Shown in pieces: positions 11,201-21,356 of a stretch of DNA of 64,000 nt. The DNA lies in NCBI GenBank assembly GCA_037693485.1, contig CM075345.1, positions 113,389,501 to 113,453,500 of the forward strand. The letters run 5' to 3'. The DNA is from Kitagawia praeruptora. Its lineage: Eukaryota; Streptophyta; Magnoliopsida; Apiales; Apiaceae. How positions within the stretch are numbered: position 1 is the stretch's first letter; every line of letters begins with the position of its first letter. The translations under genes were made by a program, and so were the position numbers. Under the pieces are notes generated by a model. The model searched no databases and was not told where the DNA came from. It saw nothing but the letters and a program-made list of their open reading frames with translations.

Positions 11201-11662
11201 TTATGGTCTTACAACACAACACCTAGGACTACAACTGGTGAATCCCCATTCACACTAACTTATGGGTGCGGGGCAATGGTACCTGTGGAGATTGGTGCCG
11301 GTTCATTTAGGAGAGATAACTTTGATCCCATGGAAAATGAAGTTAATCATCGTTTGTACTTGGATTTGGTGGAAGAGGTTCATACAACCTCTCAGCTGAA
11401 GCTTGCAGCCTATCAACAAAGGACTTGCAAGTACTTTGATGGCAAGGTTCGAGCACGACCCTTAAAGGTTGGTGATCTGGTTTTAAGGAAGATGATGCCT
11501 AACATGAGGACTCCAGGATATGGGGCCTTTGAGGCAAATTGGGAAGGCCCGTATGTGATCAAATCGGTCTTATGGGAAGGAACTTATCATTTGGAGGATT
11601 TGGACGGAAAGCTAATCCCGAGGGCATGGAACGCCGAACACCTTAAGAAATATTACCAGTAG
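8294..11662 (+). CDS. pol: Element A pol: RT, two RNase H domains, integrase
   Basis: The frame encodes 1,122 residues with no internal stop. Domains in order: reverse transcriptase at about residues 100-300, with FMDAYSGYNQI and the catalytic YVDDML near residue 260; a gypsy RNase H at about 400-530; a second RNase H from about 552, starting WTLYVDGAVNGNGAGAA with conserved Asp; and integrase. The integrase has an HHCC zinc finger near 773-817 and DDE residues in GIDLIGEL, ISDNGKQF and GQTEAINK. The first RNase H looks eroded: LYLVVSEHS replaces the usual Asp-containing strand and VRTSFPL replaces a T-D motif, so the second domain probably supplies activity. The polyprotein copies element RNA into DNA and inserts it. 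It lies in the same phase as gag-protease, after one TAA. Confidence 0.95.
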   Translation: MKSDGQLVEPHQGAKQVNPVEIDLDPRMPETKEKTGAAEDTLSILVDAADPTKELRVGKQLNPEVKEALVIFLRNNLDVFAWSHEDMVGINPRVMCHHLNIDPDIKAVRQKRRAISGERAVALKEEVDRLLKAKLVKESFYPMWLANPILVKKPNGKWRTCVDFTDLNKACPKDSFPLPRIDQLVDATAGHALLSFMDAYSGYNQIPMYEPDQEHTSFITDRGLYCYIGMPFGLLNAGVTYQRLVNKMFKDQIGKTMEVYVDDMLVKSKVAGDHVAHLTEMFGILRKYRMKLNPQKCVFGVESGKFLGFIVNHRGIEANPAKIKALVEIRSPRSVKEVQSLTGWVAALNRFISKSSDRCREFFAAIKKRKGFEWTPECEAAFPKLNEQLGSPPLLAKPIEGETLILYLVVSEHSISSVLVREEDQTQYPVYYVSKRLLDAETRYTNMEKLAYALILTSRKLRPYFQAHTIEVRTSFPLRQVLHKPETSGRLMKWAVELGQFDVEFKPRTAIKGQALADFLLEFPPSFEVQTKETVMEPLEKEAPTENCAPWWTLYVDGAVNGNGAGAAIVLISPEGHKLQSSIHFTFKATNNDAEYEALIAGLKLALEMKVANMTMYSDSMLVVGHIKSNFQARGPRTDLYMRYAQELMSKFGEINLVQIPRAENSSADALAKMGSNRETTMLGVIPLEIQQQLSIPRFDCMDIEVQVEDTWITPILEYIRKGVLPAEKDEARRMKYRATRYALYDGKLYKRGFNKPLLRCLAGSECEYIMREVHEGICGYHSGGTSLAHKILRQGYYWPTLQQDAHKFSKACDQCQRYANSNRNPAVPLKPLSSPWPFVVCGIDLIGELPKGKGGVKYAVVAVDYFTKWAETEPLATITAAKLKEFVIRAIICRYGIPYKLISDNGKQFDSKEMRGLCEDLEIVKGFSAVCHPQSNGQTEAINKIIKHTLKANLEDKKGCWPEELPMVLWSYNTTPRTTTGESPFTLTYGCGAMVPVEIGAGSFRRDNFDPMENEVNHRLYLDLVEEVHTTSQLKLAAYQQRTCKYFDGKVRARPLKVGDLVLRKMMPNMRTPGYGAFEANWEGPYVIKSVLWEGTYHLEDLDGKLIPRAWNAEHLKKYYQ

Positions 11663-13096
11663 TTGAACCCAGGTAACGTTTCTTGTAGACCTCTTTCAGG
11701 TGTAGGAAAATAAAAGTGGCTTATTAGTTGTAGCTACCATGATATTAGGATCAGTCGGCCAGGAATTTCCCTTTTTTATGAAAGTGCTCGGGGGGTTGTG
11801 AATGTACGCCTACCTGTTGAACACCAATTATGATATGATTTAATGGAATTGAAATCGGCTTGTTTTTTCTCTCATTTCTGTTTTATGTATAAAAATATAT
11901 GGATTTATTTGGATGAATGCATGCTATGTGTAACCTGTTTTGTCTATGTAAAAAAAAAGGATACGACTGTTGAACCTAGTTCTTCATTATAAGTTTAATT
12001 ATATTGAAGAACTCGGGGGGTAGTAGGTATACATCGATTAATGGAAAGATAGTTTAACTTAAAAATGGATAAAATTTTAAAACAAAAATTATAATGGATG
12101 GAAGCATATGGATTATATGAACATGGATGGAAAACATATGGAATGTATGTTAATGGATTACACGGGTTATATAAATATGAATTATATGGATACATGGATG
12201 GAAACGTACGTGGATTATGTGCACATGGATTGGGACATGTATGGCTCATGCATGAAAGGGGATGGAATCCCATGGTAGGAAGGTTCTAGGGTAACTAGGA
12301 TCACGAGGTTCTCGCATGGGGAGGTTCAACCGTTCGAACCCCGAAATACCGTGTAATCAGTATGGTGGATGACTGGCTTCATTGGAGGATTTGGGCACGG
12401 CTACGGAAGCCAAGTGCACAAGGGAAAAATAACCTCGCTACGACCCCAGAGAAACTAGGTGAGTGAGGCTTTACCTTTTGGGAAAGTGGAAAGGCTAAGG
12501 AAAATGTTCTTGTGAGGAAATCACATGGAAATGGTCTGATTTAGGGGTACGATCAGTGGAACACCGATCGCCCAGGGATTTATGGTTAAGTAAGGACTGG
12601 TTGCCGATTGAGGACTTAGGATGGAAATGGCAAACTCATGAAGGATCTCATTTGGCCTACGGATCTGAAAATCCCCAAAGCCATGATAGGAATGTAGCAG
12701 GTGGAATATCTATTGATCCTAAGGAAGGGATATTAACATCCAGGGGTACAACAGGTGAACCCCGAATACAGCGAATGCCTAACTATTTTAAGACAAAACA
12801 CGGCATCAACTCCTAGCAAGGCAACCCGTGACATGGTTGTCACACAAAGCATGGCACATCAAGCAATGAACACTAGGTACGAGATTAAATAAAGGGGTAT
12901 GCATGTGTAATTTAACTGCAGGGCAAGCATATACTGATCAAAAGCGGATAAAATGCTAAATACCTTATCAAGAATCCGAGAAAAAAAAACCAGGTTAAAA
13001 AAAAAAATTACATCTTGCGAGACCTTCAGAGGAGTCCGCACCCTCAATATATCAAGTTCGAGGCAATTAATGCCAAAAGGATTCATAAAAGTCTGC
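11663..13096 (+). other. Element A 3' region, noncoding, with two extra polypurine-like tracts
   Basis: No ORF worth calling is present on the plus strand. There is a GCTCGGGGGGTTGT tract near 11786 and an AACTCGGGGGGTAGT tract at 12008-12022, both like the true tract before the 3' LTR. From about 12085 to 12260 the sequence is an irregular ATGGAT-rich, CATATGG-rich low-complexity repeat. The small frames over it are artefacts. Confidence 0.7.
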
Positions 13097-15482
13097 TTAA
13101 AAGGCTGATGATAAAATTACTGGAGAAGTCTTCGGAATTTCAGGATCGGATGAGGGAGCTTCCACCTGAGGTTCCTCAGTTGGACCCACGTCTTTAGTTT
13201 CCCCTGATTGGATCTCTGGGGCTTCAACTGCTTCTTATGCAATGACATCGGTAGGAACCTCTTCAGCCTTTTCCTGGGAGGGTTTCTCCATGCGTACCTC
13301 AGGAGGGTTCACCTGCATGGCAGTGACAGCCTGCTCCTCCTTGATCGATTCTATGGCCTCAACTGCATCCTGGCCCAGAAGACTCCACTCCAAGTCTGGA
13401 AAAGCCTCATATGTGGAAGTCATGTAGTCTTTGATCCCAGCCTTGTAACCCAGGTTGTATTCCTTGTCACCTTGCCTGGACATGGTAGCCTTATACTTAG
13501 CGACTGTACCCTGGAGGGTTCGGACCTTCAACTCAAGTTTCTCCTTCTCCTTTTTGCTGGTGGCATTTGCATCTTCTTTCTCCTTATCCATCTTGAGGAT
13601 GATGGCATCCATGGACTCTCTTTCCCTCAGCAATTTATCCCTCTCCTGGATCAGAGTACCCTTACTCTCATAAAGCTTCTTGTTCGAAGCCAGCAGTTTC
13701 TTCTTATCATTCTGGAAGATTTTCAACTCTGAACGTACCCTATCAAGCTCTTCAACAGCCTTGGAAGCCCCAAGAATCTGGTTGCTATACTTCAGAGATA
13801 GGAAGAGGCTTTCAGCATTCACTAGGGGTATCCTGTTTGCAGCCTCCTCAAAACTCAGGTTGTCCCACTCTGAGATAGAATGGACAGGGAATCTATTCTT
13901 GATAGCATCTATGAAAGCAGTAAGGGGAGCAGGAGAAATGGTGTCAGAGGGACTTAGCTCAATCTCATGCCTGGAACGTTTACTCCCACGGGAACCAGAT
14001 GCCCCAGATACCTCAGGAGTGTACTGTGTAGGCCTCTTCCTTAAGGAAACATTATTCTCTATGGAAGCTGGGTTGATTTTTGTAGATGGAATTGGGGTTC
14101 TCTCAACAGAAGATGGGGGTACAGGTGATCTGGGAACATTCTTCTATGCTGAACGCTTGGTGATGAAGGAAGGCACTGAAAAAGACATACATGCATTACC
14201 ACATGAAGAATTAGTAAAGGCACAACGACAGTAGAGATGGTAATCACATCAAAATCAAGTAAATCATATATGCAAAGGATTATGAGAAGCATGTTGCAAA
14301 AAAAAAGGGAAGAGTAAATGGAACGGTGTATGCGTGCTACTAAGGGTACAAGTGTAGACCTGGCTCAAGTGGGGTTCCATCAGTGGGATTTTCCTCAACA
14401 GGGGTACGGGAACCCCCTGAAGACTTGGAGCTGACTTTCTTGCAAAACCCCAAACGAAGCAATTTTTTCTTAGAAAGCAGGCTAGCACCATCTCCTAGCC
14501 CTGCACTTTTTCTCAAGACCTTTTCGGCCCTTTCCAACTCTTCCCCCACTAGAACGGTTTGAGCAGGCATGTCTGGATAAGGGTTAAATTTCTTTTGGTA
14601 CTCTGGGCAATCGTAGCAATATAGGAATTGCTTGTACCACCCTGACATTCCTTTCTTGTTGCCTTTTATGCACTTCCCTTTGTGGACATTCCAGGTGGTA
14701 AGGTAGAAGAATCCGGAGGTTTTTCCAGTTTCTTTGAGTTGGTAAAAGAAACCCAACTCACGAGCAGTCAGTTCAACTTGGAACATGGAGTCATATAGGA
14801 TATATATACATACAGCCATACGATATGAATTCGGAGTTAATTGCAAAGGAGCAAGTTTGTAGGTGTCAAGGATATCAAGAATAAAAGGGTGAAGAGGTAA
14901 TGACAACCCTAGTCTAAAAAACTGGGCAGACATCACAGCACAGGGAATGACTTGGTATGTTTCAAAGTTAGAGAAATCGTGACATCTCTCTTCTGGCTGA
15001 GGTACAACCAGTGAACACCCAGGGTTGTAGGCTTCAAGGAGGTTTCCTAATTTTTGGGCAGTCATAGAGGTCTGTGTTTTAGCACAAGATAGCTGGGGGG
15101 TGGCAACACTAGAAGTTTTGATAGGGGTAGCTCCGTCTGGGCTTGTTCTATTTTCAGGCTGATCATCGAAGGGTTCAACTGTTAGAGATATGTGCCCTAA
15201 TGAATCAATCTCTTCCTCAGACACATGGGAATCAGAACTACCGGCAGTAGGTACAAGTGAAGAAAGGTCTAAAGAGTGAGATGTAAGTGAGATTTGGGCA
15301 GTAGTGGGGTCAAGAACTCTGACTTTGGAGCGAGTACGACCACTCACTGTGGAAGCTATGGGAGGGAATCTGGATATGGGATTGGGTGAGGAAAATGAGT
15401 CACCTTCGGAGGCTTCTGCCATCTGAGAAATCTCTTTGACAATGGAAGCCGGGGACTTACCAGTTGTAGATTGACTCGACAT
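13097..15482 (-). pseudogene. Antisense two-exon gene in the 3' region of element A (putative gypsy-type transposon protein)
   Basis: On the minus strand, an ORF begins at the ATG at 15482 (MSSQSTTGKS) and is open to 14342. A block near 14870-14700 (PLHPFILDILDTYKLAPLQL, then LGFFYQLKE) resembles the plant family named putative gypsy type transposon domain. A CAG|GT donor at 14360/14359 and a TTTTTCAG acceptor ending at 14176 would remove a 184-base intron in phase 1 and join exactly onto a second open frame. That frame has a DAIKNRFPV segment and a long Lys/Glu coiled coil (about 13790-13560). Exon 2 carries an in-frame TAG at 14144-14146. It also has a TAA at 13235-13237, after which the frame stays open to a TAA at 13097. 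The gene is therefore probably a decayed accessory gene. Its function is unknown, and it would be transcribed opposite to gag-pol. Confidence 0.75.
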
Positions 15483-16931
15483 CTGCACACAGAAAAGCAG
15501 AGTGAGTTCCAAGTCTCTGGAGCAATTTTTGAGGAATGGCAGTTGACATATTAAGAAAAAGACAGTGGAGGAGTATTATAGGGGTTCAAGGATGGGGACC
15601 CCCAATTTATCCAGGATCGTTTCTTCTCGTTTCAACAAAGGGAAATGGCTGTAGGCATCCAAATTCATCCTGGGGTTCATATAAGGGAAACCCACAAAAC
15701 GGGCTTTAAAAAAAAAGAAAAGGAAACAACAAGTGGGGCATTATCTCAAATAGGTTCTGGGGAGACTGTACCTAGCCCTGAAGGGGTTACAAACGAAGAA
15801 CCCCAAAAAGTGAAAGGTCTGAAGCAACTCCTAATGGGTCTTAGATGAAGGCCTAAATCAGGTAGGGTATATGCAGGGGTCGATTGACATAAAGTTCAAA
15901 GACACTATCAAAACGACAATTAAGGATAGAATAGGAGGGATGAACAAGGGGAAGAGTTAAAGCAGCATACAATTGATGAGTATACGCATGCATACATGAG
16001 AATTCGAACAGACAAGGGTTGGAAAACTCAACACAGGACAAGGGTATTTACTTGGTTTAACATGCATCTACAGATTGTGGGCAAATCATAGAAGAAGTGA
16101 TGTACAAAGTAAATCAAATACGCAATAGGCATAAACATGGAATGTAGATACCGATTGGTACACAATGACACGTTTGTAAATCGTTAAGCATGGGAAAATA
16201 TGAAGATTAATATGAGAGAAGAAAGAAGAAATACATTTGAATCGAAGAGGGCGGTCGGAAAACGGAAGCCTTCGCCGGGATGGAGGTCTGAGAAGATGAA
16301 CCGCTTGGAGCAAAGGAGAGAAAGGGGTTTTGCTATAGAAAAGGGTGAAAATAAGAAAATGGTGCAAAGGGGTGTACATATAAGGGCATAGGGATATGAA
16401 CAAGCAGGCCACGTGTCTTCATCTAATCAGGCCCGTGTATGAGATTTAAAAAAAATAGGTATTAAGAGTGTTTTGGAAAATGAAGGAGAATGAATGTAGA
16501 CAGGTGGAAGGCTAAATACATTGGGTTTCTTGGGGAAGTAGAGTGGTTTTATGGAATTCAAATTTTGAAATGTTGGAGTTGTTATGGGATTTGGAATTCA
16601 GGCAATTAAAGATCAACTAGGACTTTGTTTACTTCAGGAGTTATCGTTTAAAAGGAATAATTATCTTAGGTGATTCGTTAAACCCTCAAGGAAGTACGCG
16701 TTTATACGGTGAGTGATAAATTTAGGAGGTTCAGTGGTTGCATCCCTAAATTGGGGGACAGTGGATCTCAAGGTACAAACGGAGGGGTACGGTTGCGAGC
16801 ATGGATACTTCCTAGTTGAATCCCTTGTTTCCTACAATGAGTACGCTTGCGTAGGCTTAAGGGTTCACATGGAATGAAAGGGTGATAGGGGTATAAATGA
16901 CGTTAGGTTCCTTTTACATTTAAATGGCTAT
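15483..16931 (+). other. Element A distal 3' region, noncoding
   Basis: No coding signal is seen; the frames at 15645-15848 and 16200-16391 lack any recognisable motif. The stretch immediately beyond 15482 would be the 5' leader and promoter of the antisense gene: on the minus strand the ATG is preceded by TTTTCTGTGTGCAG, which looks like a splice acceptor. No antisense TATA box was identified with confidence. Confidence 0.5.
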
Positions 16932-16949
16932 AAGGAACCGGGGGGTAGT
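16932..16949 (+). other. Polypurine tract of element A
   Basis: AAGGAACCGGGGGGTAGT abuts the TG of the 3' LTR at 16950, the expected position for plus-strand priming. Confidence 0.85.
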
Positions 16950-17851
16950 TGTTGTGCCTCAAATTTGCCTTGGGCTTGGTTTAAGGCCCATTAAGGTTAC
17001 GGGTTCGAATAATCGGGATATGAAAGGATAGGTTGGGCTACGTACGGATGTTTTGGCCCACTATGCTTTAGGAATATACTGAAGGATAGAAGTTCTTGCA
17101 TATGGTTCAAGGTTCGTCCATATAGGGGTTCAGGTGTTGAACCTGGTATAAGAGTGGTGTTACGTGAAAGTTTTATGGGGGTTCAACTGGGTGGCAGATG
17201 ACCAAGCTAAGGGTACGCGTGTGAACCCCGCCAGTTCCCAGAAAATGCACCAGCAATCGCGGAGCACCTTAAAATGCGGGGAAAACAGATAAGGAACGTC
17301 CCAACAGCCCAGTAGATAACTCCTAAACAATAGGAACGCCTTATCAGCAGTGGTTAACGTGGATTAACATTATATATATATGGAAAATATATATGCGTGT
17401 ATATACGGATATATCGTAACAAAAAGCATGGATTACCATAAAGCAACAACTGGATAATTAGGTCAGCAGAGAGATATGGATCGAAGGGGGGGTCTGTTAT
17501 AGAGGATATGGTAGATGGAAACGGAGGATAATCATAAAGAACTACATGAGGACTTGATCTCTTATATATATAAGAGTATGTAGGCAATTTGCAAGGTTAG
17601 ACACACATACACACCTCTAACACTTGCTCCTAGCTGTTGGTTCTTGATTGAATAGGTTATATTAAGTCATTATAGCTTGGGGTACTTGCAAATTCAGTCC
17701 ATAAAATCACTCTTCTCCCTCTCGGATTAGGGTTCATGAGATTAGGGTTTTTGGGATATAATTCGATTTATTTAATCATTGTTCTTAGATTATTTTGGTT
17801 GATTCTTGTAATTATTTCATTGAAGTGTTGTACCAATTTTCCCTCACAACA
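16950..17851 (+). mobile_element. 3' LTR of element A
   Basis: The 902-bp LTR matches 4572-5481 apart from about nine substitutions and two 4-bp deletions in TA runs, counted by eye. It is followed by the target duplication CATAC. Confidence 0.95.
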
Positions 17852-17856
17852 CATAC

Positions 17857-18214
17857 TCTTATGTTTAAATGAATGATTGGTAGAGTTTTCAAAGATTTTA
17901 TACATATATATTTGTATGTATATATTCAAAAATTCACATGCAAGAACTTTTAGGTAATGATTTGATGATTAGAAGATTGTATGGTGTTAATTATGATTAG
18001 AAAGGAAGCTTTTGTGAAGTTTGGGAGCTGTTCTTGAACTTCGGTCAAAACCCCACCGTCGATGGTGGCGATTTCCGGCGGGGGCTAATCGGAGATGGTG
18101 GTTAGTTGGTTATACAGTCTAGATAAATGATTTGGAGTACATGTATGTGAACACAACTGATTGCATGCAAGGGTTTTCATATTTTTTGAATTTTTTGAAT
18201 TATATATATATATA
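17857..18214 (+). mobile_element. Piece of an older interrupted LTR-like sequence
   Basis: This is the direct continuation of 4571 across element A. It has no ORF of note. It includes a GC-rich spot (CCACCGTCGATGGTGGCG near 18053) that can form a small hairpin, and it ends in a short TA run hosting the first MITE. It is interpreted as part of the same old LTR whose other pieces lie at 21608-22140 and 37692-39259. Confidence 0.4.
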
Positions 18215-18561
18215 GGCTAGTGGTCAAATAAAAACCAATCTTAGAATAGAAACTAGAAACCAACACTAAATAAATTATATTTCATTTATTCTAATGGCCC
18301 CGCCATGGGCACCTTCACAAAAAGTGTTTAAAATTATTGGCTCCATCCAGCAAAAAAAAAAAAAAAATACTGTTCACGCTGACGTCACTGCCACGTCAGC
18401 AGTGAACAGTAATTTTTTTTTTTCGCTGGATGGAGCCAAGAATATTATGAACTTTTTGTATTGGGGTACCCCTAATTTGGTCATTAGATTAGCTTGAAAT
18501 ATTTAATTTATGTTTAGTTTCTAGTTTCTATTCTAATTAAGTTTCTATTAGAACAAGACCC
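18215..18561. mobile_element. Hairpin MITE, copy 1, inserted in a TA microsatellite
   Basis: The 347-bp element has imperfect ~50-bp terminal inverted repeats (AGAATAGAAACTAGAAACC near the left end, its complement near 18525). A strong central palindrome spans 18330-18449, made of TTGGCTCCATCCAGC and its complement enclosing TGTTCAC..GCTGACGT..ACGTCAGC..GTGAACA. It is bounded on both sides by TATATA runs. No coding capacity. A second copy follows directly. Confidence 0.75.
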
Positions 18562-18571
18562 TATATATATA

Positions 18572-18912
18572 CGCTAGTGATCAAATAAAAAACAATCTTA
18601 GAATAGAAACTAGAAACCAACACTAAATAAATTACATTTCATTTATTCTAATGGCCCCGCCAGGGGCACCTTCACAAAAAGTGTTTAAAATTATTGGCTC
18701 TATCCAGCAAAAAAAAAAACTGTTCACGCTGATGTCACTGCCACGTCAGCAGTGAACAGTAATTTTAATTATTTTTTTTTGCTAAATGGAGCCTAGAATA
18801 TTATGAACTTTTTGTATTGGGGTCCCCTAGTTTGGTCATTAGATTAGCTTTAAATATTAGATTAGGGTTTAGTTTCTAGTTTCTATTTTAATTTGGTTTC
18901 TATTTGAGTAGG

Positions 18913-18916
<4 letters not shown>
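18572..18916. mobile_element. Hairpin MITE, copy 2, adjacent to copy 1
   Basis: The 345-bp element is closely similar to 18215-18561 and in the same orientation, separated from it by a ten-base TA-rich run. It keeps the terminal repeats and the central hairpin and contains GGCCCCGCCAGGGGCA at 18653-18668. It is followed by a long TA run. Confidence 0.75.

Positions 18917-18963
<47 letters not shown>
18917..18963. repeat. TA microsatellite
   Basis: About 23 TA units directly follow MITE copy 2. This is the presumed expanded target of the two MITEs. Confidence 0.9.
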
Positions 18964-18965
<2 letters not shown>

Positions 18966-19465
18966 AATTTTCAAATTTGATAATTGATAATCCATGAATT
19001 TAGATGATGTTCTTGATGTTTGATGATAATTACAGATTTTAAATGCGTGTAGTATGGATGTATAAAGGTGCATGTATGATTTCGTGACTTAACAGTGTTT
19101 AACTCGAATTATTCGAATTATTTGTTGAAGAACATGACTTAAATAAATTACTATGTATTTAATTCTTGTAATTAGAGATGTTAGTGTTAGTAATTAGATG
19201 CTAACTATCATGTATGTACGATATCTTAGATTTATACAGATTCAATTCGAATTTTTGATAATTAATTATATGAATTACCCGAATTTTATGAATTGTTATA
19301 GTAATTAAAAGATAATTTTGATGATTATGTGCTAAGTGATAATAAGTGGGCATGTAAGGGTAATTTTCAGAATTTGTATAAGTTGAAAATTCGAATTTTA
19401 GATTTAAAAGTTTGAATTACATGACCTTTGTGATTAATTAAAGGATATTTACCAAGAATACTAGA
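18964..19465. other. AT-rich DNA, no gene seen
   Basis: AT-rich sequence with many GAATTC-like and TTCGAATT motifs. I see no ORF and no repeat structure beyond that. It is a possible continuation of the older LTR. Confidence 0.45.
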
Positions 19466-20285
19466 TTTAAAGTTTCTTTTTGCAAAAATACCACCTTACT
19501 TAATAAATTGCAATTTTACCAAAACAAAGTTTTAAATTGCAAAAATACTAGGCCCCTCCTCCCTCAACTTTCTCTCTCCTCCCCCTGATCAACACAGATG
19601 CCGCCGCCGATTTGTATTTTTTTTTTTTATTATTTTTTTTTTTTTAAGATGGGGGCTATTTGGGTGGATTTTTGTTTGCAACCATATTCAATCAAATTCA
19701 ACTAAATGCAACCAAATACAACTTTTTTTTAAAAAGGTTGGGTGATTTTGGTGGATTTGGGTTGCAAGGCCCCGCCAGGGGCAATATTCAACTAAATGAT
19801 TTTGGGTTCCAAGGCCCCGCCAGGGGCAATATTCAACCAAATCAACTATTTTCAACTGTTTTCAAATATTTTCAACTAGTTGCAACCATTTTCAACTACT
19901 TTCAACTAGTTACAACTAGTTGCAACTACATATTATTGGTTTGAGTGATTTTGGGTTCCAAGGCCCCGCCAGGGGCAATATTCAACCAAATCAACTATTT
20001 TCAACTGTTTTCAACTAGTTACAACTATTTTCAACTACTTTCAACTAGTTACAACTAGTTTCAACTATTTTCAACTAGTTACAACTAGTTGCAACTATTT
20101 TTAACTACTTTCAACTAGTTACAACTAGTTGCAACTACATATTATTGGTTTGGGTGATTTTGGTGGATTTGGGTTGCAAGGCCCCGCAGGGGCATATTCA
20201 ACTGAATGCAACTGAAATCAGAAATTAAGTTGCTGATTTCAAGTTCCATTTTTCATTTGTCATTTTCGATCTCATTTTTGAACTC

Positions 20286-20342
<57 letters not shown>

Positions 20343-20490
20343 AGTTCAAAAATGAGGTCGAAAATGACAACTGACAAATGGAACTTGAAATCAGAAATTT
20401 AGTTGCATTCAGTTGCAATTAGTTGCAAATTTAGTTGAATATGCCCCTGCGGGGCCAGGAAACCTAAATCCACCAAAATATCACCCATCT

Positions 20491-20539
<49 letters not shown>

Positions 20540-20688
20540 AAGTTCAAAAATGAGGTCGAAAATGACAACTGACAAATGGAACTTGAAATCAGAAATTTAG
20601 TTGCATTCAGTTGCAATTAGTTGCAAATTTAGTTGAATATGCCCCTGCGGGGCCTGGAAACCTAAATCCACCAAAATATCACCCATCT

Positions 20689-20737
<49 letters not shown>

Positions 20738-20884
20738 AAGTTCAAAAATGAGGTCGAAAATGACAACTGACAAATGGAACTTGAAATCAGAAATTTAGTT
20801 GCATTCAGTTGCAATTAGTTACAAATTTAGTTGAATATGCCCCTGCGGGGCCAAAATATCCAAATCCACCAAAATAGCTCCCAC

Positions 20885-20923
<39 letters not shown>

Positions 20924-21086
20924 ACACAAGTGAAGTCGGCTGTGCATGTTGATGGGGAGGAGAGAGAAATTGAGGAAAGGGGAGGGGGAGAATTAGGGTT
21001 AGTATTTTTGCAATTTGAAACTTAGTTTAGTAAAATTGCAAATAGTCTTTCTTAACAAAAGTAAATGTGCAAAAATTTACTTTTTC
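19466..21086. mobile_element. Foldback-like element with tandem modules
   Basis: The two ends are imperfect inverted repeats: TTTTGCAAAAATAC and a GATGCCGCC or CTCTCTCCTCC block on the left match the complement of 20875-21080 on the right. Inside, the left arm (about 20150-20285) is complementary to three successive modules of about 198 bp on the right (from about 20338, 20536 and 20733), each separated by a TA run. The left half also holds a degenerate AACTAGTT/CAACTA short tandem repeat (19840-20150). GGCCCCGCCAGGGGCA occurs several times. The 64- and 94-codon frames here are repeat artefacts. There is no transposase, so it is non-autonomous. Confidence 0.7.
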
Positions 21087-21356
21087 CTATTTATTTTTCA
21101 AAAGAGCCCTTAATTAAATACGATTTAGTAATTTTATTCGATAATTAGTTAAATTACTAAATATTGATTTGTTTGTTGATTTCGAATTATGTAGTAATGA
21201 AATTGATATATAAGTAAGTAATAAGAGATATGTGTGCTAGTACGACGTGTTAGAACTAATTTTTGTGTAAAAGTGATTGTTAATGTTAAGGTGGTATATA
21301 GTCGGTAACTTATAGTACCGTGAATTCTGTTAAAGTATAAATGAGTTTATGTGATA
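21087..21356. other. AT-rich DNA, no gene seen
   Basis: A short AT-rich stretch between the foldback element and the Stowaway MITE, without recognisable features. Confidence 0.5.

Larger units (their letters stand above)
4572..17851 (+). mobile_element. Element A: complete Tat-lineage Ty3/gypsy retrotransposon
   Basis: This is a full 13,280-bp element with LTRs at 4572-5481 and 16950-17851 and a perfect 5-bp target duplication CATAC (4567-4571 and 17852-17856). Between them lie a primer-binding-site region, gag, protease, RT, a gypsy RNase H followed by a second RNase H, integrase, a long 3' region and a polypurine tract. The double RNase H assigns it to the Tat lineage. The 3' region carries an antisense gene. 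The LTRs differ by about nine substitutions and two 4-bp indels by eye, so the insertion is young. Coding damage is light: one frameshift in gag and one stop between gag-protease and pol. Confidence 0.95.
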
